This document shows positions 47,701-56,784 of a stretch of 64,000 nucleotides of DNA, one piece after another. The notes beneath the pieces are model-generated. The model saw only the letters and a program-made list of their open reading frames with translations, made no database searches and was not told the DNA's origin. The number at the start of each line of letters is the position of its first letter. The first letter of the stretch is position 1. The translations under genes were made by a program, and so were the position numbers. The DNA is taken from the NCBI RefSeq assembly GCF_026151205.1, contig NC_087076.1, forward strand, positions 744,001 to 808,000, in the 5' to 3' direction. The stretch is from Bolinopsis microptera (lineage: Eukaryota; Ctenophora; Tentaculata; Lobata; Bolinopsidae).

Positions 47701-49893
47701 TTACTATTACCTTACTATTACCTTACTATTACCCTTTACCTGATATTGGTGAACTTTGAACAGTTGCTCTAACATGTTGATTCCGTTACCGTCATATCCT
47801 ACTTTGTTATACAGGTCGTATATCTTGTCCTGAGAAGCAGGGGTGTAGGAAGCGGGGGGGGGGGGGGGGGGTAATTGTGCACAGAAGTATTATAGGTCTT
47901 AATAGAAGTAACGGACAAATATTGAGAGAACTTTTGGAATGGTCTATAGTCGAGAATACCGGATTTGCTTCTCAAAAAGGAACTGATAATTTCTCCGGAG
48001 GTATCCAGTTTTCTTTTTGAAAAGCACCTGATTTTGACCCCAGAAAGCTACAATGTCCCATGTGTTCATTTCTTCACGCGTTACTAACTCTCGTCTCCCG
48101 ATGCAATCTGTCATATCAAGGTACTGAGAGAAATGTATTTTAGGATCGTTTAATAACAATTTGATGTAGTATTTCGATCATTATAAGCAAGATATTTACG
48201 GTAATTTATTGAAAATTGACATCAAATTTACGTCCCTGCTACCTCCGTTATATTATTACCTCCGTTTCGTAAATTGGCACGGGTCTCATCACATCTGGTT
48301 TGCCATTTTCCTGACATAGATAGTATTTTATACATAAAGCAAGATTGTTAAGCGAGAACGATATATTACAATGCAAGTTGTTTAAATTACTTGTGAAGAG
48401 CATAATAGATAAAACGTAATACCAGAAGATAGATAAGTCATAGTATTAATTACATAATAAGCTTATACTCCAGTAGCAGAGTGCTATCTGTATTCCTTGT
48501 TGCCTGTGTTTACCTGTGTTTTGTTGGTTGATTTGTACAATCCTCGGAGAAATGTCTCGGTGCTCATCAGATTGGCATCATGGGGCGAACTTTGTACCTC
48601 AATCTGTGGGAGTGTAGGATATCATCACACAAGGAGGGGGGCAGGGGGGGGATTTACTACCCAAACGTTTGGGAATTTTGCGACATTTTACAATTGAGTA
48701 GTTAGATTTTTTTATAAGCTCAAAAAAATAGTCAAAAATTTTGAGCCCCTGTTTACAGAATAAAAGATATGAAATCTGTTGATCATATTCACAAACAAAC
48801 CAGTTTTCTGTGATACTCTGTATCCAGAAGATAAAGAGATGAGCTAGGATCTGTGTACAAATTTCGTATGTAGATGCCGTTTCTGTATTCCTGGTCAATC
48901 CCATACTGAAATTGAAGTAACAATTTCAATGATTGTGATTTCGTGTTTTGAAAACAGGCAAACTAACACAGGACTGCCGATCATTTTGTTTGATTTCCTT
49001 GTATATGTGTGTAATTGTATGTCCACAGAAGTAACAAACATGACATTTAGAAAGATTTGAGTGGGTGTACAAAAATGTACAATTAAATGAAAACTTGCTG
49101 TGTTTACAATCCAAGGTACCCTCATTATAGGATAAAGTAAGCTGGTAAGCCAAGTACCAATCATTACAACTATAGAACTATGAAGGGGCAGTGGCGTAAC
49201 GGAAGGCCCCGCTGACCCTGCTGTGCGAGGGGCGCCATCTTAGGGGGGCGCAAAATTGTCGTTTGAATGTGGGACAATTTTTAAAAACTTAACTGAGGTA
49301 CTAGCAAAATTGAGCGTTTTGCTCTAGAAACATACTTTTTTAGAGATTTTAATGGCATATCGTCTAAGATCACCTAATTTGTTCAATTTTAGGGACGGGG
49401 CCAAAAGGGGAGGGGGCGCCAACAGGGGGGTGAATTTTCGGCGGGGGCGCCAACAGGCAACGTTACGCCACTGTGAAGGGTCAAAAAACCTGGTATAAAT
49501 GCATGTGTCAGGTCTTATGACAGGATTCAAGGTATAAGCCAAATTATATATTAACCTTTGTTAGTTGACTAACTCCCTCTTGGGCCCAAGCGCTATCTTT
49601 TAGTGATATGGATGGCGTTGTCTCTCCATTTGAAATCACCTGAGAGTAAATTCATTGTTAGGTTAGAACTGGTGAAAACTACTAAGCTGAACTAAATGTC
49701 CAAAAGAGATATGTGCAATTAATAAACCATGCCATACAGAAAGCATGCTATCTTAATTTTCTGGAGTTTTTTTTTCAGTGTAAACATAATTTTGTTCACT
49801 AACAAGTATTAGCCGAAGAAGTTCGTCAGACCATACTGTCACTAAAATACTCAAAAGTACTGCCAATGTGAGAGGTTTCATTTGTCGTGCCAT
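35740..49893 (-). CDS. Membrane acid-phosphatase-like protein, catalytic motifs lost (gene C)
   Basis: Exons: 49893-49804, 49639-49556, 48905-48801, 48603-48514, 48310-48260, 48123-48028, 47829-47740, 47511-47404, 47241-47137, 45944-45835, 37820-37689, 37461-37404, 36073-35996, 35888-35740, about 448 aa. A signal peptide (M-A-R-Q-M-K-P-L-T-L-A-V-L-L) leads into a histidine-acid-phosphatase fold like ACP2/prostatic acid phosphatase. Landmarks: S-A-W-A-Q-E-G-V-S-Q-L-T, M-R-P-V-P-I-Y-E-T, H-S-L-Y-G, A-L-G-I-F, a Cys pair near the end, one membrane helix (T-V-F-C-L-F-G-V-A-L-Y-I-V) and a short cytosolic tail. RHGxRxP is replaced by S-N-G-E-T-T-P, the second Arg motif by Q-S-S-P-H-D-A, and the HD pair by C-T-G-E. 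It is probably a lysosomal or surface pseudoenzyme. The exon 9-10 phase does not fit directly, and the exon 3 donor is uncertain. Confidence 0.78.
36096..37318. repeat. 17-bp CACGTG array, about 72 copies
   Basis: The unit is ggtcacgtgcaaagggg, with variants gtcacgagc, gtcacgtac and 16-bp forms. It lies in intron 12 of gene C just upstream (in transcript sense) of exon 13. Most units carry the palindrome TCACGTG, an E-box. All three frames of both strands are largely open, so long frames here (up to 448 codons) are artefacts. Confidence 0.95.
37755..38500 (-). repeat. 89-bp duplication of exon 11 start and acceptor, 5 copies, then poly-C units
   Basis: Each 89-bp unit carries on the minus strand atttctccgcag|GTGCAGAACG and about 60 nt of exon 11 coding sequence. 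The full-length exon is the leftmost copy (37820-37689); the other four lack the rest of the exon. From 38206 to 38500 further partial units are separated by C-runs and gaacaactcgcactgcc blocks. Confidence 0.93.
38520..39520. other. Unique intronic sequence in gene C
   Basis: This AT-rich sequence lies inside intron 10 of gene C, upstream of the nested DUF4430 gene. A ctctctct tract and acceptor-like gctaatttcag at 39512-39522 lie just before the DUF4430 start codon, suggesting a 5' UTR intron. No other feature was recognised. Confidence 0.45.
39528..41585 (+). CDS. DUF4430-domain secreted or GPI-anchored protein, nested gene
   Basis: Exons: 39528-39715, 40942-41120, 41500-41585, with phases 2 and 1 matching (about 150 aa). 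The start follows an acceptor-like site by a few bases. Residues 1-18 are a signal peptide (M-F-K-T-F-I-L-V-T-A-L-C-F-T-L-G-H-A). The mature part has Y-S-I-T-V-I-S-G-S-Y, L-L-E-A-M-N-K-A-K and V-T-S-I-N-A-V followed by T-H-Y-W-Q. These are the hallmarks of the DUF4430 domain found in the C-terminal half of transcobalamin and intrinsic factor and in many small invertebrate proteins. The last exon is a Ser/Thr-rich segment and a hydrophobic tail ending L-A-S-L-L-L-S, which suits a GPI signal or membrane anchor. The gene lies wholly within intron 10 of gene C on the opposite strand. The ligand is unknown. Confidence 0.75.
39740..40165 (+). repeat. Irregular actactgtggttattgtta array
   Basis: Units of about 24-38 bp built on ctgtggttattgttac plus variable numbers of tac/act triplets fill the start of intron 1 of the DUF4430 gene. 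They are not visibly derived from the exon. Several mutually overlapping open frames are artefacts. Confidence 0.85.
40500..40765. repeat. 35-bp array with two CACGTG-type sites per unit, about 7 copies
   Basis: The unit contains ttgcacgtgccaattccac and tgtcacgtgataag, and spacing is about 35 bp. It lies in intron 1 of the DUF4430 gene and simultaneously in intron 10 of gene C. Confidence 0.85.
41102..41438 (+). repeat. 56-bp array of a 5' splice site, 6 copies
   Basis: Each unit holds the last 18 nt of DUF4430 exon 2 (ttgtagaaatacagacag) followed by GTGGGGGAAT and 28 nt of intron. Read without splicing the frame would end at TAA in the first unit. Splicing to the hydrophobic-tail exon at 41500 preserves a sensible protein. 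Confidence 0.9.
41643..43876. repeat. About 24-bp poly-C/ataatgtggtccga array, about 90 copies
   Basis: Units read cacaataatgtggtccgac followed by 6-18 C. Shorter gtagt-cccc and gtggt-cccc forms recur in a fixed order, making a higher-order repeat of about 500-750 bp seen several times. It lies in intron 10 of gene C. The minus strand has closely spaced G-runs. Frames of 735-803 codons on that strand are artefacts. Confidence 0.95.
43880..45834. other. Intron 10 of gene C, no exon supported
   Basis: The region contains a C-run at 44367-44387, a G-run at 44608-44627, and several TCACGTGA sites near 43994-44020. A minus-strand open piece at 43930-44036 was examined and not accepted as an exon. 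Confidence 0.5.
45915..46002 (-). repeat. 44-bp duplication of the exon 10 acceptor
   Basis: Two tandem copies carry aatattcag|GAAAAGCAATG on the minus strand. The left copy is the start of gene C exon 10 (45944). The right copy would read into a stop, so it is probably a decoy. Confidence 0.85.
46071..46510. repeat. 18-bp CACGTG array, about 24 copies
   Basis: The unit is gtgcacgtgtcaggtgct with gatg and gtac variants. It lies in intron 9 of gene C. On the minus strand each unit contains acag|CACCTGACAC|GTGCAC, a possible 10-nt microexon. Because 18 is a multiple of 3, all frames are open. Confidence 0.95.
47601..47735 (-). repeat. 11-bp array beside the exon 7 donor, about 12 copies
   Basis: The plus-strand unit is ttactattacc, minus ggtaatagtaa, directly after the donor tatcag|GTAAAGG of gene C exon 7. 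The gta motif of the donor recurs in each unit, but no exon bases are included. Confidence 0.9.
49189..49473. mobile_element. hAT-type MITE with TIRs and 8-bp target duplication
   Basis: The element begins cagtggcgtaacg and ends cgttacgccactg. It is flanked by tgaagggg and tgaagggt (7 of 8 identical), as expected for hAT insertions. The 285-bp interior is G-rich and non-coding. It sits in intron 2 of gene C. Confidence 0.82.
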
Positions 49894-50600
49894 GCAACTA
49901 AGAGATATTATGTATACTGTATTGTGAAACCACAAATAATAGTTTTAACCCAGTTAGACTACTGGGCTTCTATTTGCAAAAACACGCTCTCTAAGTTTTC
50001 AAATTGTTCAAGCTGTGGGTTTTAAACAGATTCATATTCTTTTACTTAATTATCAGCTGGAAAGCAGGATTCTTCCGTAAGCTCTTTAAAAAGTACAATA
50101 AACTTCCAAATATTGTCGGTTGTGGACATTTTTAGTAAAAGCCAAAATCAGTCGAGAGATCTATCAAAAACAGTCAAAAATATTATCATCCCAAAAATAA
50201 CCATAACCAACAAAAGGTGTTTGCATCACAAATGCCTAACAAACTAGAATTTGGAACATAGATGTTACTTCAAACTTGCACAGAGTTTAAAGAAAAAAGA
50301 TCGATTTTATTCCATAATAATATAATATAATATAATATGAACAAATCAGTGCCTAACTTAAGGCTTCGGCAAAATTCTTTAAACTATGTTAATCGGACTT
50401 AGACTTATAAAAATCAAATACTTAACAGTTAAGCACTATTTTAAAGTTCAAGGGACAATATTCACTTCAATGCGATAAAAGGTCACTCAAACAATATTTA
50501 CATTCAATTAAATACCAATATTTCTGAACTTTAAGCAATCAAAACTTATAAACACATAATTTCCAAAACACATGATCTACTCCATCATCGTGGCATGGGC
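49894..50600. other. Intergenic, no gene recognised
   Basis: This AT-rich sequence lies upstream of gene C. Its promoter should lie here, but no motif could be assigned with confidence. Confidence 0.5.
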
Positions 50601-50609
50601 ATGGATCAC

Positions 50610-50810
50610 AAGAGGACTATAGTGCAAAGATAATGCTGCTAGCTCACTGCTGCTATGGGCGCGCGCGCGACAGCAGCAGTGAGCAGTAGTGAGCAGCAGT
50701 TAGCAACAGTTAGCAGCAGTTAGCAGCAGTGAGCAGCAGTGCGAGCAGCAGTGAGCAGCAGTAAGCAGCAGTGAGCAGCAGTTTCTTTGCACAATAGTCC
50801 TCCTGTGGGA
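50610..50810. repeat. Foldback element with cagcagtgag core
   Basis: aggactatagtgcaaaga at 50613 and tctttgcacaatagtcct near 50790 are inverted repeats. The interior is gctgctagctcactgctgct, a short gcgcgcgc tract, then about ten gagcagcagt-type repeats. The whole can fold into a long imperfect hairpin. Confidence 0.7.
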
Positions 50811-51592
50811 TGAGGTTAAGTGCAAAACTTTTGAGGGGGGTTTCATATTTGTTGTTTGTTATCCATTTTGTTTATGTACCCACGTAGAGCAATAAAAGTT
50901 TTTTCCTCTTTCTGGCAATGAAGCTTAACTTGTGAAATAAGCGCGCCCGCAGCGGCGCGAAAGCACATGGTTAAGTGAAAAGTTCGCTAGTCTGTTCAAT
51001 TTTTTTACTTCAATATTCTCAAAAATCACTGACGCTATATAATATACAGCGCGGCCCTGCTTTGTCTTATCAATAAACCATAGTGCATAGAGTCTACCAA
51101 ACTTAATTACATGGTTGCCTTGATTAACAATTTCAATGCTTACTATGCGTCGTGGTCAGTGTGTCATTCTGCCGCATCAACGATTGGTTTCAATGCAATT
51201 TTTGTTTATGAGTGGAAAAGCCGGATGTCCCTAGCCCTAGGTAAAACGAAGTGCGTTGTTATATCCAGAGCCCTTGCGCTTGTAGTGGCGCGCCCCCGCG
51301 CCTCCCGCTTTGTTGTTTGTGAAAGCACATAGTTAGGTGAACATGGTTAGGTGAACAAAGTGCGCGGCGCGATGCGTCGGAGAAGTGACGTCCTTTTCAT
51401 TTCTTCCAGAGCGAGTTATTCTTTACTGGATCAAACAAACTCCCTTCAGATGTTAAGAACTCGGTGACTTAAAGTTTTAAAATTAAATTAGAAGGGTTTA
51501 AGAACGAGCGTGCTAAATCACTCTACAGTCGATCTTCGAGATTGTTCTAAAAGGGCCCCAGACAGTTGAAACCAACTCCATTCAATGTATTT

Positions 51593-51870
51593 TCGGACGC
51601 TGATTCCGAATCACCCCCCCCCCTGCCCCCATGACATAGGGTTAAAATGCACCCCTGACGAGATATTGGCGAAAAACTGTTTCGATCACGTGATATGACC
51701 GTATAAGGAAGTTAGTCTAATATCTAGTTAGGGTTATGGTTTCAGCATATGCTTTTGTTAAGGATTGGGTTAGGGTTAGGGTTGGGATCAGATTAGAGGG
51801 TTAAGGTTTCGAATAGTCGTTCAGGACCAGCTAAAGATAGGGTTGAAAAGGTCACGTGACAGTCGAGTGT
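51593..51870 (+). repeat. Second copy of the telomere-motif dispersed repeat
   Basis: It shares with 3093-3300 the blocks ggacgctgattccgaatcac, tagggt-aaaatgc, atcacgtgat and repeated gttaggg. It has diverged by indels, including a C-run. Confidence 0.65.
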
Positions 51871-52025
51871 AGAGTGATTAATCATCATCCGTTTAAGAAA
51901 GATGTGATTTTTAAATATATTTCTAATGACTTCAAATGAAGTGTTACCTGGGGACCTCAGGCTATCGTGGTCATAAACATAGCCTGACGATATGTAACCC
52001 TCTCAAACGCGCAATGCTCTCAGCT

Positions 52026-52055
52026 GAATGACAGGCTGAGCGCGGCCCAGTAAAT
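52026..52055 (-). repeat. Inverted copy of the 30-bp block at 2723
   Basis: It is the exact reverse complement of 2723-2752. Confidence 0.75.
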
Positions 52056-52883
52056 GAAGTGTAAAATCTGGATTGGAGTATTGTTTATGAGTCTCATTGT
52101 TGTAATGTATTCTGTGCAAAATTATTTTTATCCCGGTTACTGCGATAAGTAAAAATGCTCTTATTAGGGAAAAGAGTTCACTCGACGTTTCAATGTAACT
52201 ACATCGTATTCATGATCTCAAATTATTTGTTATATAGTAGCGTTGAAAGTATTAAAAGGGAGTATTAGGGAAAATTGAAGGACCTAGCTATGCTAGTAAT
52301 AAAGAGAAGCATAACGATTATCTTTATTTCCACCCTTTTGTGGCAAAAAAGCGATTTATAAATCTTTATTCCACTGAGAAGTATGTTGTATCACGTGGTG
52401 ACCCCCAATGTCGCTTCACTATAGTAGAGTTTCTACAATACAGGGGAGCCGCGCACTCGTGCACGGCGGGTCATACAACGTATGACAAGAAGTATGAATA
52501 GGGTTATCTTTTGGGGATGCTTTCTGAATTTATTTGAAAATTTTTTAAAAATAAAGTTGTAGTTAATAATTTATTAATTTTGGTGGTATGGTAAGATATT
52601 TATATTTTTCCATATAGTGTTTTGATACTTTGTAGACATGTGTGATGATGTTATGTCATAATTTTTACTTACTTACTTACATCATATTCAGTATTGATAT
52701 TATCCATTATTTATTTATTGACATCCTTCAGTCTCCAAAACGAGGTGTGAAGATAAATTAACTTTGAGCCTTGTTTTGGCAACTGCTTAATCGATGGGCA
52801 AGTAGGTATTTGGTTTTTAGCAGTGTTGAACATTGAAACAATTATAAAATGTTTATTTTTATCTTATATAACGTACAATATGA

Positions 52884-53588
52884 ATGAAATATGCTATTAT
52901 GAAGTTTATTCCAGAAACAGAGTACCATAAGCTGTATGACTCCTTATTCAAGTCTCATATGAGCTACTGTATCAGTAGCTGGGGTGGTGTCACACCTTAT
53001 AGACTATCTAAACTGTTCTCCATCCAAAAAAGATGTGTACGCCTTCTATTTGGAAGCAAACCAAGCTTTGACCGGGCAGAGTATTATGAAACATGTGCAC
53101 GTGCAAGACCATACAGTGAACACATCTCAAAAAGGAGCTTTGCTTTGGAAAACACTAAGCCAATATTCAATACCGAGAAAATCATGTCAATCCACAACCT
53201 GTACACCCAACATATATCCACTGAACTGTTTAAAATCTTGAAACTGCATCAACCTATCTCTCTGACAAGTTTATTCCAAACAAGTTCCAGAGCATGTAGC
53301 CAAACTATGCGGGTCCCCCGACACAAACTTGACATTTCTAAACACAATTTTGTCGTCAAAGGTACGACTATATGGAACAGTTTGGCTGATGAAATATTCG
53401 ACAAATGCACTCCTAATGAAAACAATGTCATGGTCCCTGGCTCTAGTAAATTTTCCGACCTTTCCTCCCCCATCTCAATTATCAAGAGCCGTATCAAAAA
53501 GCTGTTACTTGAAACCCAGCAATTGAAAACACCTGGGCGTGAAATTGAGTGGCTCCCCCTAAATAGCTGGGGCATTGAACCAGCTTAG
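52884..53588 (+). pseudogene. LINE reverse-transcriptase C-terminal fragment
   Basis: A 234-codon frame begins in the middle of a polyprotein. L-Y-D-S-L-F-K-S-H-M-S-Y-C-I-S-S-W-G-G and L-F-S-I-Q-K-R-C-V-R-L-L-F-G are the usual region after the RT palm in non-LTR retrotransposons (a Y-x-S-L-x-x-x-x-x-x-Y-x-x-x-x-W-G motif, then LQKR-x-x-R). It ends at a stop with no upstream RT motifs in frame, so it is 5' truncated. The following sequence has no poly(A) tail. Confidence 0.75.
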
Positions 53589-54710
53589 TCAATCAGCATC
53601 CCATCCCTTGCATACAACTAATTACAAAAGCGCTAATTATACCAGTTTCAAAAGCATCCTGTCTGGAAGTTCCCTGACTGCCGTGTGAATCTTTGGATCT
53701 ATTTTTGGATCTATTTTTATATTGATATGATTTTTATATACCTATATATTCCTCGCATAATTTCCATGTCCGCCTGAACAAACCTGGCACCATCAAATCT
53801 TACCTCTAGAAACCCCAGAACTCATCAAGCCTAGTCTGAATTCAAAACTAGTTGACCAGCTACGTACAGTTTCCTGGACAACTGGAACCTTTTGGGCCAT
53901 GCACAAGCCAATAGCATGTATGGTCCTGCAGTGGGGTCTCCTTGTCCTTGGATCTGTGTTTTGATCCGTCTTTTCTTAAAATTTTCCATTTGTGTCACTT
54001 AGAATCACCTTTTAAATGTTAATCGACACCACTGGTCCTAGTTAAATTTAGCCATGGCACAACTACTCGAACGTAACAGTTAAATAGGTGTGACATACTA
54101 TTATATTCTTATAATTATATCATATGAATTGATTGCACTGCTAATAAATAAAATACTTTGTTTTACTAAAAAAATACTTTGTTTTACTATAGTGACGTAA
54201 CATATATAGTGCAAAGAATTAGTAACTTGCTAGATGTGATTTAAGTGCAATTGTAAATTGCAAAATGTTAACGTCTATTATTACTAACATTTATCTGAAT
54301 TTAATACAAGTACATGTCACATATAAATTGGGTAGCTGAATGAAACTCGTGCCTCAGAATTTTCCGTTATTAGCATTGCAGTGTCCACGCCCTGTACTGC
54401 GTTAACGACCGAAATTTTCACAATATGCAATAATTATTTTGCTTCTAAAATTCTCTGATAATTAATAATATATCGTGACATGTAATTGTAAGATAACAAT
54501 CCTCGTGCGAGCGGCGCTTACATCTGCACCAGAGAATCTCTCAGCAATGTGTGGCGTCTGCGCGGCGGGCTGTGTATTGTGTATATAGCTGAATTTAAAT
54601 TTAGATTTATTTGTAAATGTATAATAATATTAAATATGTATTGATTGTTTTGTGGTAAATAAAAATTTTGTTTTACTAAATTTTGTTTTACTTACTATTA
54701 AATTTCTTCG

Positions 54711-54790
54711 AAATAGCATGAGGCAAGTGCTACGAAGTAGCGGGCGCCGGGTGAGTCCATTAACAATGGACAACATTCACTGCAAAGGAA
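54711..54790 (-). repeat. Inverted copy of the dispersed repeat at 365-470
   Basis: gctacgaagtagcgggcgcc and ccattaacaatgg match the 365-470 copy in reverse complement and the same relative order. Confidence 0.45.
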
Positions 54791-55141
54791 TTCTCGCAAT
54801 GAGTGGCCACTGATTCATATTGTTGCGATTTATTGTTTAGTGGTCCTCGACTGTTGATTGGGTTGTAAATGGACAGGCAACTAACGGGGCAAGGAATGTG
54901 CAGGCCTGAAAGCTTTTGCACATACCAAAATGTTAGTCCAGATGAATTTTTGGAGAAAGGCTCTTACATCGACCAAATACAAATTGTTGGGAGAAATAAA
55001 AATTGTTTCTATAGTCTGGGGTTCCAGACTGGGCAATAGTATTGCAGCTTTCTTCTCACCTTGTTTTGAAAAGGGGGAGCATCAGGAAAGGTGATCTGTC
55101 ACTGATGACACTGAAGACCCACTGACGCGACGGTCCCAGAC

Positions 55142-55731
55142 ACACCAAACTGACACTCGGCCACAAGCATGCCAAAATCATCAAAAACCTCAACACTACA
55201 CTCAGCAAAAACAGACAAGATTACAGAACTGCAGTTCACCTCATCACGGGTCACTGCGGCTTAAACAAACACCTTCACACCATTTGCAAATCAAACACCA
55301 GTGCTTGTCCTATGTGCGGCGACGGAGAGGAAACTGTCTCACACTTCCTTGGACAGTGTCCAGCTATTGCCCAAATTAGAGGTCAATATTTCCAGGACTA
55401 CTACCTCTCAGTCAATGACATATTCGACAACCAACACATCACCACTATTGTCAATTTCGCAAACCGCACCAAACGCTTAATTGTGCCGGAAGAGCTGGAT
55501 CAGACCGGGGTGACTTAAAGTATTATCTCATATGCTGTCTCGTCTCGTTTTACTTTTCCAAACCCAGCTGGCATTTAAGCGTATCATTTTGACTCATATA
55601 TCATCTTACACCATCCTCCACCAATCACTCTGATTTCACCGGCAACCTTCCCCAAGGTTGCCACACCCCAGAGGTAGGCAGAGCATCTCAATGCTATCCT
55701 CTCGTGGGCTATCTTGGCCCAGCCTCTCTTT

Positions 55732-55762
<31 letters not shown>
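55142..55762 (+). mobile_element. 5'-truncated LINE 3' end with zinc-knuckle tail and poly(A)
   Basis: An open frame from about 55144 to 55518 reads L-I-T-G-H-C-G-L-N-K-H-L, then C-P-M-C-G-D-G-E-E-T-V-S-H-F-L-G-Q-C. This is the RNase H end and the C-x2-C-x8-H-x4-C cluster found at the C-terminus of RNase H-bearing LINEs. A 3' region and a run of about 21 A at 55739-55762 follow. It appears inserted into an older minus-strand RT relic. Confidence 0.75.
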
Positions 55763-56480
55763 CCCATGATGCCATTTCCCTAGCAGTTTTCAGCATCTGA
55801 TGGATATGGGGCGTCCATGAGCAGTCATTTGAAAGGAGTACTCCAAGGTCCCTGACTGTTTGTGTTGGTTTGATAGTTAACCCGTTTGATAAGCTTTAGC
55901 TGTTACAGTCTTTGTTGGAGAAGGGGAGTTCTCTCAGTAGCAGGGATTTATTAAGCTTGTAGTTGATAACTAACGGATGACATTAAACAGGTCCTCTTGA
56001 AGCAAACACCTTGCTACTAAATCAGCAATCTTGCCTATAAGCTTCATGTCATCAGCAGAGACCTTTCCAAGAGCAGTCAATAACGTGTCCAGTTGGTCAT
56101 CTATATAAAGAATAAACAAGATTGGACCTAACACACAACCACTGCCTGCAGGCGATTCTTTAAGAACTCAGCAAGCCACTGTAGAGTTTTGCCTGTAATG
56201 CTGTAGCATTTAGTTTTGGCTAGAAGAATATTGTCATCCACTTTATCAAATGCCTTAGCGTACTTCATCGCCACTATTAAGGGTCTTTAGGATATTGTCT
56301 ACATGGTCCAAAAGTTGAGTGAGACAACACCTTTTTTTACGGAAACCATGTTGGTGCGGAGACAAAAAGCTGTTTGATTAGATGAGAAATGATGGAGACT
56401 GGTCGGTAGTTGGCTGCTGATGTGCGGTCACCCTTTTTGTACACAGGCGCTAAAAGGGAAAGGGGTGCCAACATGCAACA
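55763..56480 (-). pseudogene. Decayed LINE reverse-transcriptase domain
   Basis: Minus-strand frames, broken by stops and shifts, give N-Y-R-P-V-S-I-I-S, L-T-Q-L-L-D-H-V-D-N-I-L, A-F-D-K-V-D-D-N-I-L-L-A-K, L-G-V-L-L-S-N-D-C-S-W-T and T-A-R-E-M-A-S-W-V in the order of an RT domain. The last motif is cut by the poly(T) of the inserted LINE at 55762. It is clearly non-functional. Confidence 0.7.
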
Positions 56481-56485
56481 TTATG
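56443..56485. repeat. Relic of the hAT-type MITE end
   Basis: gcgctaaaagggaaaggggt and gccaacatgcaacatta match, with substitutions, the right end of the 49189-49473 element (gccaaaaggggagggggcgc, gccaacaggcaacgtta). Confidence 0.4.
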
Positions 56486-56784
56486 TGCGTAAACTTCACA
56501 GTCTGTACTCTCCGATCCTGTATATAGGAGCTTGGATCATGCAGCTAGAGAGAATTAATCTATCCTAGCCAAGTATGGGTCCCTGAAGGTCAGCTTGTAT
56601 GTGTAATTCTTTTCGCACCCGATTCTCAATCAGGATTCACCAAAAAACAACCACTTTACAAGGGTTTTATGGGATTATTCCAAAACCTGGTAGTAAAAAA
56701 CTAGGGTCAATAGTTTTTGATGCTCAGATAAAAAGCATCTGGTAAGTCTCAATCTCAGCAAATAAATTTACAATTATCAATAAT

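Noticed and set aside
51111-51332. 73-codon plus-strand frame
   Set aside because: It lies in repeat-derived intergenic DNA with GC-rich dispersed blocks; no homology or gene context.
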